Source: Streptosporangiaceae bacterium
GTDB taxonomy: Bacteria; Actinomycetota; Actinomycetes; Streptosporangiales; Streptosporangiaceae
DNA: 5,378 bases
Assembly (NCBI GenBank): GCA_030045175.1
Contig: JASIBM010000460.1
Coordinates: 1 to 5,378, forward strand
Direction: 5' to 3'
Position 1 is the first letter of the stretch, and every line of letters starts with the position of its first letter. The position numbers and the translations under genes were made by a program. Shown here piece after piece: positions 1-4,613 of the stretch. The notes under the pieces are model-generated. The model was given only the letters and a program-made list of their open reading frames with translations. It ran no database searches and was not told the origin of the DNA.

Positions 1-638
1 GTGCCCCACACGCCGTCCCGCTCGCTGGCCACGAACCCCTGCGAGCGAAGGTGGCGGTCCGTGTAGTACCCGCCGGCCGCGCAGTTGCCCGCCGGGTCGC
101 ACGACACCGACGTGACATAGGCGGCGGACCCCTTGTTCAGGGCCGCCAGGCCGGGCACCTCGATCGCCCGGCCCCAGACGCCGTGCCGCTCGCTGGCCAC
201 GAACCCCTGGACATGGGGCGCGACCTGGCGATAGGCGTAGTACCCGCCGACCGCGCAGCTGCCGGCCGAGCCGCACGACACCGAGCTGATCTCGGCATAG
301 CCGCCCTTGTTCAGGGCCGCCAGGCCGGGCACCTCGATCGCCTGGCCCCAGACCCCGTGCCGCTCGACGACCACGAACCCCTGCTGATGGCCGTGCCGGT
401 CCCGGTAATGGCCGCCGGCCGCGCAGTTGCCCGCCGAGGCGCACGACACCGAGTTCACCCTGGCGTGCCCGCCCTTGTTCAAGATCCCCAGGCCGGGCAC
501 CTCGATCGCCCGGCCCCACGAGCCGGCGGCCCGGACCACCTCCCTGCCCGAAGCGGCAGCACCCGGGCCCGCCGCGCACCCCGCCGCAGCGCAAGCGGCC
601 AGCGACAGGGCGAGCAGATACCTTCTCAGCCCGAACAT
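1..638 (-). CDS. Secreted Cys-pair repeat protein, probable lipoprotein (3' end beyond window)
   Basis: The reading frame starts at an ATG (636-638) and stays open for 212 codons to the left edge, so the C-terminus is missing. GGAGGG (643-648) five to six bases upstream is a good ribosome site and fixes the start. The N-terminus has a short basic stretch (RR at 5-6), a hydrophobic core (about 7-20) and cysteines at 16 and 21 in LAAC and AAGC contexts, so it may be a lipoprotein; a plain Sec signal cut near residue 30 is the alternative. The mature part is tandem repeats at residues 41-96, 97-154 and 155-210, with a fourth beginning at W211. Each unit runs WG-x-AIEVPGL, ALNKG, SVSC-x5-C, AGG-x-Y, QGFV, SER-x-GV. 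The paired cysteines may form a disulfide in each unit. Similar SVSC/AGG repeats are widespread in actinobacterial exported proteins of unknown function; a beta-propeller-like fold is my inference. No catalytic motif is seen. Confidence 0.85.
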   Translation of the reverse strand, partial: MFGLRRYLLALSLAACAAAGCAAGPGAAASGREVVRAAGSWGRAIEVPGLGILNKGGHARVNSVSCASAGNCAAGGHYRDRHGHQQGFVVVERHGVWGQAIEVPGLAALNKGGYAEISSVSCGSAGSCAVGGYYAYRQVAPHVQGFVASERHGVWGRAIEVPGLAALNKGSAAYVTSVSCDPAGNCAAGGYYTDRHLRSQGFVASERDGVWG

Positions 639-801
639 CGCACCCTCCACCGCCCGTCCGCCGCCGGCTAGCAAGATGACGCGCCACGCCCGCAGATGGA
701 TGACACGCACCGTTACCCCGCCGTCACCGGCTCGCGGCAGGCCGCGCCTCCAGCACCTGACCGCCTTCTGTGCAGACGGCAGCGGGGTTGCCGCCGGCCG
801 A
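639..801. other. Intergenic region between repeat protein and serine hydrolase
   Basis: These 163 bases hold the 5' leader of the repeat protein gene and the 3' end of the hydrolase transcript. Just past the hydrolase stop, 777-783 and 790-796 can pair as a 7-bp stem (one G-U pair) with a 6-base loop, but no T run follows. A second small hairpin is possible at 733-746 (5-bp stem, 4-base loop). A near-repeat of GATGAC-R-CGC occurs at 675-684 and 699-708. I see no convincing -35/-10 pair. Confidence 0.5.
643..648 (-). promoter_or_regulatory. Ribosome binding site of the repeat protein gene
   Basis: GGAGGG on the minus strand lies just upstream of the ATG at 638 with a spacer of about five bases. 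It is a near-ideal anti-16S match and decides the start of the repeat protein, which has no other candidate start before its signal peptide. Confidence 0.7.
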
Positions 802-1935
802 TCACGACGGCTCGTGCAGCGCCTGGAACTCTGCGACCAGCGGCGACATGTGCTCACCCATCTCTACTTGAGTGAGGAGTATGCCGACCGTGCCGTCCGG
901 GTCGACGAAGAAATCTGTACCCGATCCGCCGGACCAGCCGAAGCGGCCGCGCTGCGGTCCCGCTGTCTTCACCGCCACGCCAAAACCCCATCCCGTGCCG
1001 TCCCAGAACCTCGGGAAGAAGAAACTGTCCTCGGTCTTGCACGCCGCTGGCACTTGGTCGCTGGTCATCTGCCGTAGGTGATCAGGTGAGATCACCGGGT
1101 GCCCGTTGACTCGCCCCCCTTCGGCCAGCATCCGGACGAAGCGGTGATAGTCCCGTGCGGTGGAGACGAGCTCGCCATGGCTGACGTCAAATGACGGCGG
1201 CCCCGCGTAGAAACCGCCACCGGCCGGCTCGATCTGCACGAATCCCTCGTCACCGTGCCGGTAAGCCGCAGGCAACCGGTCCAGCTTGCCCTCCGCCACC
1301 CACAGCGCGGTGTCGGCCATGCCGAGCGGGCCGAAGACGTCCTCGGCCAGATGCTGACCGAGCGGGTGGCCAGTCACCCGCGAGATGAGGATGCCGAGCA
1401 CGGCAAACGAATGGTGATAGCGCCATCCTTCTCCCGGCTGGAACGCCAGCGGAAGTTCCGTCAGGCGGCGCAGCCACTCGTCAGCGCCCATCGCCGGTGG
1501 CTCCGGGCCGGCCTCAGTGCCGTTCGCGGCCATCGCCTGCCCCAACGGCGAAGCCTCGGTCACCATGCCATACCCGCAGGTATTGGTCAGCAGGTCGCGA
1601 AGCGTGATGGCGCGGCGAGCCGGCACGGTGTCGTCGAGCTCAGCCGCTGGATCGCGCAGCACCTGACGGTCGGCCAGCTCCGGCAGCCAGCTCAGCAGGC
1701 TCTGGTCGAGCTCGAGGCGCCCTGCCTCCACAAGGCGCAGCGCGGCGACCGACGTAATCGCCTTGGTCATGGACTGGATCCGCATGATCGCGTCCTCGCC
1801 CATAGGACCGCCACCGATCGACGCCACGCCCGCCGTGACCACATCGGCGTGCCCGGCACCTAGAACCGCGACCCCGCCAGGAATCGTGCCGGCGTCGACG
1901 TGACGAACCAGCAGCTCCCGCAACGCTCTGCTCAC
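802..1935 (-). CDS. Serine hydrolase, beta-lactamase / family VIII esterase fold
   Basis: This is a complete 377-residue protein of the beta-lactamase-related serine hydrolase family (PF00144 type), whose members include esterases, D-aminopeptidases and penicillin-binding-like enzymes. It has no signal peptide or membrane segment, so it should be cytoplasmic, which argues for an esterase or amidase rather than a secreted beta-lactamase. The nucleophile motif S-x-x-K is S55-M-T-K58. The second motif is the tyrosine in W-R-Y173-H-H; the usual Y-x-N asparagine is a histidine here. The third, KTG-like motif is W334-S-G-G in a G-W-S-G-G-S-G-T context followed by F-V-D-P. Other family marks are LRDLLTNTCGYG (112-123), FQPGEGW (165-171) and FGPLGM (201-206). 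The start is GTG at 1935, with GGGAG (1941-1945) five bases upstream. The substrate cannot be told from sequence. It lies 74 bases downstream of the DUF6886-like gene on the same strand. Confidence 0.93.
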   Translation of the reverse strand: MSRALRELLVRHVDAGTIPGGVAVLGAGHADVVTAGVASIGGGPMGEDAIMRIQSMTKAITSVAALRLVEAGRLELDQSLLSWLPELADRQVLRDPAAELDDTVPARRAITLRDLLTNTCGYGMVTEASPLGQAMAANGTEAGPEPPAMGADEWLRRLTELPLAFQPGEGWRYHHSFAVLGILISRVTGHPLGQHLAEDVFGPLGMADTALWVAEGKLDRLPAAYRHGDEGFVQIEPAGGGFYAGPPSFDVSHGELVSTARDYHRFVRMLAEGGRVNGHPVISPDHLRQMTSDQVPAACKTEDSFFFPRFWDGTGWGFGVAVKTAGPQRGRFGWSGGSGTDFFVDPDGTVGILLTQVEMGEHMSPLVAEFQALHEPS

Positions 1936-1940
1936 CTTGG

Positions 1941-1945
1941 CTCCC
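1941..1945 (-). promoter_or_regulatory. Ribosome binding site supporting the GTG start of the hydrolase
   Basis: GGGAG on the minus strand ends five bases before the GTG at 1935. This favours the GTG start, which puts the conserved S-x-x-K motif at residue 55, the normal place for the family. Confidence 0.6.
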
Positions 1946-1966
1946 AGGTCATGTCCGAGGAGCGTA

Positions 1967-1976
1967 CTCGATCGAG
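1967..1976. repeat. 10-bp perfect palindrome upstream of the hydrolase
   Basis: CTCGATCGAG is a perfect palindrome 32-41 bases upstream of the hydrolase GTG start. Its place between a possible terminator and the hydrolase start would suit an operator. Such a short GC-rich palindrome can also arise by chance, and no matching copy was seen elsewhere in the window. Confidence 0.3.
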
Positions 1977-1981
1977 CGAAA

Positions 1982-2024
1982 GGCCAGTCCCTTCCCAGCC
2001 ACGCCAGGGCTAAACGGACTGGCC
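1982..2024 (-). terminator. Possible terminator hairpin across the DUF6886-like gene stop codon
   Basis: GGCCAGTCC (1982-1990) and GGACTGGCC (2016-2024) are a perfect 9-bp inverted repeat with 25 bases between them. Read on the minus strand, the first arm lies in the last codons of the DUF6886-like gene, the stop codon is in the loop, and the second arm is followed by TTT then CGC. The stem is strong but the loop is long and the T run short, so it may be a weak intrinsic terminator, an mRNA-end stabiliser, or a protein-binding site. Confidence 0.35.
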
Positions 2025-2606
2025 GGGGTGCGGGGCGGCGTTACGGAGCCGGCTGCCGCTATAGCCGACGGTTGAGCCGGTGACGCGCTGCCAGAACGGC
2101 CAGATGGACGGCGTGATCCGCAGCTCGATCCCGGCGCGGGCGTGACTGCCCAGCAGGTCATCGAAGGCCACCCGGCCGAGGGCCTGCACAGGCTCCTCGC
2201 TCACCCAGTAGCCGCCGACCTCGTGCGGGGCGAACGTGGCCACGGGCAGCTGGTAGGCGTACAGGCGGCAGGACCGCATCGACTCCAGCCAGCCCGCCTC
2301 GATGACGTGGACCCGGGCGGCAGCGCCCTGGCCGAAGAACCGCTCACGGTCCCCCGGCGTGGTCGCCGTGACCGGCCAGATACAGCCACGCGGGCAGTCC
2401 CTGGGAAACCAGAACAACGGCGCGTGCCGGGTATCCACCGCCCACACCAGCGCCCGGCCACCCCGACCGCCAGCCGGCGACCGCGGCCAGAACCGGCCCA
2501 GCGAGCCATCCTCGCTGAAATGCCACAACGCGAAACCGCCCTCACCGTCATACGGCGGCGCGGGCTCGCGGGCGATCAGGCCCTCCGGGTAATCAGCTCC
2601 CACCAC
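2010..2606 (-). CDS. DUF6886-like protein of unknown function
   Basis: This is a soluble protein of about 198 residues with no signal peptide, membrane segment or known catalytic motif. I recognise the pattern of the DUF6886 family from memory: WHFSED (28-33), VWAVD-x2-HAP (54-63), WFPRDCPR (66-73), EAGWLESMR (103-111), LYAY (115-118), WPFW-x5-STVGYSG (169-184) and RLRNA (186-190). No biochemical role is known to me. The start is uncertain. GTG at 2606 has GGGAG (2614-2618) seven bases upstream and is chosen here. GTG 2642, ATG 2639 and ATG 2612 are in frame but have poor or badly spaced ribosome sites. TTG at 2528, preceded by GTGAGGG, would begin directly at WHFSED, where I expect the family's conserved part to start. 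The stop codon TAG at 2010 lies inside an inverted repeat. It is divergent from the acyl ligase gene and may share the control region between them. Confidence 0.85.
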   Translation of the reverse strand: MVGADYPEGLIAREPAPPYDGEGGFALWHFSEDGSLGRFWPRSPAGGRGGRALVWAVDTRHAPLFWFPRDCPRGCIWPVTATTPGDRERFFGQGAAARVHVIEAGWLESMRSCRLYAYQLPVATFAPHEVGGYWVSEEPVQALGRVAFDDLLGSHARAGIELRITPSIWPFWQRVTGSTVGYSGSRLRNAAPHPGQSV

Positions 2607-2823
2607 GCGCATGCTCCCACGCCACCGCGCCCGGTGCATCACCCGCCGGCCGGGCCAGCTAGGGCATCAAGATCTCCGCGGCGCAACCGGACTCAGTGCC
2701 CGGGTAGTTCCCGCAGGCATTGATATGTTCACTTCGAAGTGGCGGCCTGGCGGCTTCGGCGGGGCAGGCTGGTGGCGTAGCTGCTTGCCAGCGCAGGATG
2801 CGGTGCGTCAGAAGGTGGTGGCG
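2607..2823. promoter_or_regulatory. Divergent control region between DUF6886-like and ligase genes
   Basis: About 217 bases separate the chosen starts of two divergently transcribed genes, so promoters for both should lie here. The clearest element is a perfect 12-bp palindrome at 2730-2741. Beside it, 2717-2729 is locally AT-rich for this window. I could not identify a confident -35/-10 pair on either strand. The region is also open in the ligase frame from 2611 on, but the encoded residues look unlike any adenylating enzyme N-terminus. Confidence 0.5.
2730..2741. repeat. 12-bp perfect palindrome, candidate operator
   Basis: CACTTCGAAGTG is a perfect 12-bp palindrome about 83-94 bases upstream of the ligase GTG start and about 124-135 bases upstream of the chosen DUF6886-like start. 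A continuous palindrome in a divergent control region is the form of site bound by a dimeric repressor or activator. No regulator gene is visible in the window, so which protein might bind is unknown. Confidence 0.4.
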
Positions 2824-4503
2824 GTGAGCCTGGACTTCGGTGCTGTGGTGGTACCGCGTACGGCGGCGGAGCGGTACCGGGCGGCCGGGCTCTGGCGGGA
2901 TGAGACGGCCGCTGATGATCTCCGCAGGGGCGCGCGGCTGTTCCCTGACAGGCCGGCGCTGGTGACTCGGCGTAGCGGCACCGGCGTGGTGGCGACCATG
3001 AGCTATGGCGTGCTTGATGACTGGGTGGACCGGTTCTGCGCGGCGCTGCAGTCGTTAACTCCGCCCCCTGGGGTGGTGGCTTACCAGCTGCCGGACTGGT
3101 GGGAGACGGTCGCGCTGACCCTGGCGTGCATGCGGCTGGGGAAGGTGGCGGTGCCGCTGCTTGTCACCGTGCGGGAGCAGCAGCTGCGGCAGGCCCTGTT
3201 GCTGACCGGCGCCGAGGTGTGCGTTGTGCCGCAGGAGTGGGACGGCTACCCGCACGCGCGCGTCCTGGCCGCCCTCGCCGGGGACTTGCCGCGGCTCGCC
3301 CATCGTGTCGTGGCGGGAGACGCCGCGGCTACGAGCGCCGTCAGCTTCGCCAAGGTGTTCCTGGAGCGGTACCTGCCCGGCTCCGGGCAGGGCGGCGTCG
3401 CGGCCGGGCGGTCCGGCGCGGATGCGGACCTGGTGTGCCTGGTGCTGTTCACCTCAGGGACGACCGGGCAGGCCAAGGCCGTGCTGCACAGTCACAACAC
3501 CGTCTACGCCAGCGGGTGGAACTCCACCCTCGAGCCGGTCGGCGCAGCGGGCGAGGCGCTCGTCGCGGCCACCACCCAGACGATCAGCCACCTGGCCGGA
3601 CTGTCGTTCGCCGTGCTGGGCCCGCTGGCCCGCGGCGCGACCGGCGTGTTCCAGGACGTTCATGACCCGGCAGGCTTCCTCGACCTGGCTGCCGCATCGG
3701 GCGCGACCCGGATCTTCTCCGCCCCGGCCCGGCTATTCGACCTGATCGACGAGCAACGGCGCAGGCCACGCCCGCTGTCGGCGCTACGGTGCGTCCGTTC
3801 AGGGGCGACGCCGGTGTCGCCCCGGCTGGTCGCAAGCACCGAGGGTACCTTCGGCGTCCCGCTGCAGACCACCTGGGGAATGACCGAGGTCGGATGGGCG
3901 ACCCTGGTCCCTGGCGACGCCGCGCCCCGGACATCTGGCCATTCCGACGGCTGCCCACTGCCCGGAGTAGAAATCGACCTGGCCGACGCCGACCCGGCCA
4001 CCGGCACCGGCCAGCTGCGGGTCCGCGGCCCGTCCGTCTGCCTGGCCACCGCCACGCCCGCAGGCCAGCTCACCCTGACCTCCGGGCACCACGACGGCTG
4101 GTATCTCACCGGGGACCTCGTCCGCGACGACGGCCACGGCGGCGTGCGCCTGGTCAGCCGCAGCGCCGACCGGGTCGGCGGCAACCTGCTGGTACCCATC
4201 CGCGACGTCGAGGACGAGCTCATCGAGCACCCGGCCATCACTGACCTGGCGCTGATCGGCATCCCGGACGAACGGGCCGGCGAGCACGTCTGCGCGGTCA
4301 TCGTCCCCGCCAACCCAGCCGCACCGCCCACCATCAGCGAGCTCAGCGAATTCCTCACCAGCCGGGGGGTCACCGGCTGGCATCACCCAACCCGGCTGGA
4401 AATCGCCAGTACCCTGCCCCGCGACCAGCACGGGAAAGTCCAGCGCGCCACCCTCCGCACCCGCTACCAGCACCCCGGCCACGACGACACCCAAGCCCGC
4501 TAA
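2824..4503 (+). CDS. Acyl-adenylating enzyme, AMP-binding acid:CoA / aryl-acid ligase family
   Basis: A 559-residue cytoplasmic ANL-superfamily enzyme that should activate a carboxylic acid with ATP to an acyl-AMP and pass it to CoA or a carrier protein. The N-terminus (ERYRAAGLW, 16-24) resembles the DhbE/AliA-like branch (2,3-dihydroxybenzoate-AMP and cyclohexanecarboxylate-CoA ligases). The P-loop is T210-SGTTGQAK218 followed by HSH. The A5 motif is T350-WGMTE355, A7 is Y427-LTGD431, and the A10 catalytic lysine is K538 in HGK. The A8 hinge (SRSADRVGG, 445-453) keeps R446 and D449 but lacks the usual RGGE, which is odd. The GTG at 2824 is chosen because AAGG lies eight bases upstream and it gives a family-like N-terminus; GTG 2815/2818 and ATG 2725 are alternatives. 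One TTA codon lies at 3055. Third-base use shifts from G to C along the gene. No pathway partner is present, so the substrate is unknown. Confidence 0.92.
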   Translation: MSLDFGAVVVPRTAAERYRAAGLWRDETAADDLRRGARLFPDRPALVTRRSGTGVVATMSYGVLDDWVDRFCAALQSLTPPPGVVAYQLPDWWETVALTLACMRLGKVAVPLLVTVREQQLRQALLLTGAEVCVVPQEWDGYPHARVLAALAGDLPRLAHRVVAGDAAATSAVSFAKVFLERYLPGSGQGGVAAGRSGADADLVCLVLFTSGTTGQAKAVLHSHNTVYASGWNSTLEPVGAAGEALVAATTQTISHLAGLSFAVLGPLARGATGVFQDVHDPAGFLDLAAASGATRIFSAPARLFDLIDEQRRRPRPLSALRCVRSGATPVSPRLVASTEGTFGVPLQTTWGMTEVGWATLVPGDAAPRTSGHSDGCPLPGVEIDLADADPATGTGQLRVRGPSVCLATATPAGQLTLTSGHHDGWYLTGDLVRDDGHGGVRLVSRSADRVGGNLLVPIRDVEDELIEHPAITDLALIGIPDERAGEHVCAVIVPANPAAPPTISELSEFLTSRGVTGWHHPTRLEIASTLPRDQHGKVQRATLRTRYQHPGHDDTQAR

Positions 4504-4613
4504 ACAACACAGGATTTGTATTGGCATCCGGGGACGACGCTGACGATGGCGGGCGCTGATTCGGGTCTACTATATTTTCAGGCAGGATTTGAAGCTCGAA
4601 TTGGGGGCTGTGG
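4504..4613. other. Spacer before the kinase, relatively AT-rich
   Basis: The 110 bases between ligase stop and kinase start are about 50% GC over 4501-4600, far below the flanking genes. CAGGATTTG occurs twice in direct orientation, at 4510-4518 and 4583-4591, on either side of a TATATT run. I see no strong terminator hairpin for the ligase here. The composition suggests a promoter region for the kinase rather than a simple operon junction. Confidence 0.5.
4571..4576 (+). promoter_or_regulatory. Possible -10 element of the kinase promoter
   Basis: TATATT matches the -10 consensus TATAAT at five of six bases and lies 38 bases upstream of the kinase GTG, within the most AT-rich run of the window (4568-4580). 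No good -35 box is found at the usual 16-18 base spacing, so the call is tentative. Confidence 0.3.

Noticed and set aside
51..671. Long plus-strand open frame with Arg/Pro/Ala-rich product and internal repeats
   Set aside because: It is the complement of the minus-strand repeat protein, which has a signal peptide, a good ribosome site and family-like repeats; the apparent repeats merely mirror it.
733..796. Small GC-rich hairpins after the hydrolase stop as a firm terminator
   Set aside because: The stems are short (5-7 bp) and no T run follows; in DNA this GC-rich such hairpins are common by chance.
427..1077. Plus-strand open frame of 216 codons
   Set aside because: It crosses the 5' end of the repeat protein gene, the spacer and the hydrolase 3' end, with no recognisable domain.
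1255..1863. Plus-strand open frame of 202 codons
   Set aside because: It is antisense to the hydrolase, whose S-x-x-K, Tyr and W-S-G motifs are all on the minus strand.
2142..2723. Plus-strand open frame of 193 codons
   Set aside because: It is antisense to the DUF6886-like gene; its composition is typical of high-GC shadow frames.
2611..2823. N-terminal extension of the ligase up to an ATG at 2611
   Set aside because: The 71 extra residues do not resemble any adenylating-enzyme N-terminus, would overlap the 5' end of the divergent gene, and include the palindromic control element; the GTG at 2824 gives the usual family length.
3660..4527. Two long minus-strand open frames opposite the ligase
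   Set aside because: The plus-strand ligase has all its core motifs here; the antisense frames have no domain and reflect GC-rich codon structure.
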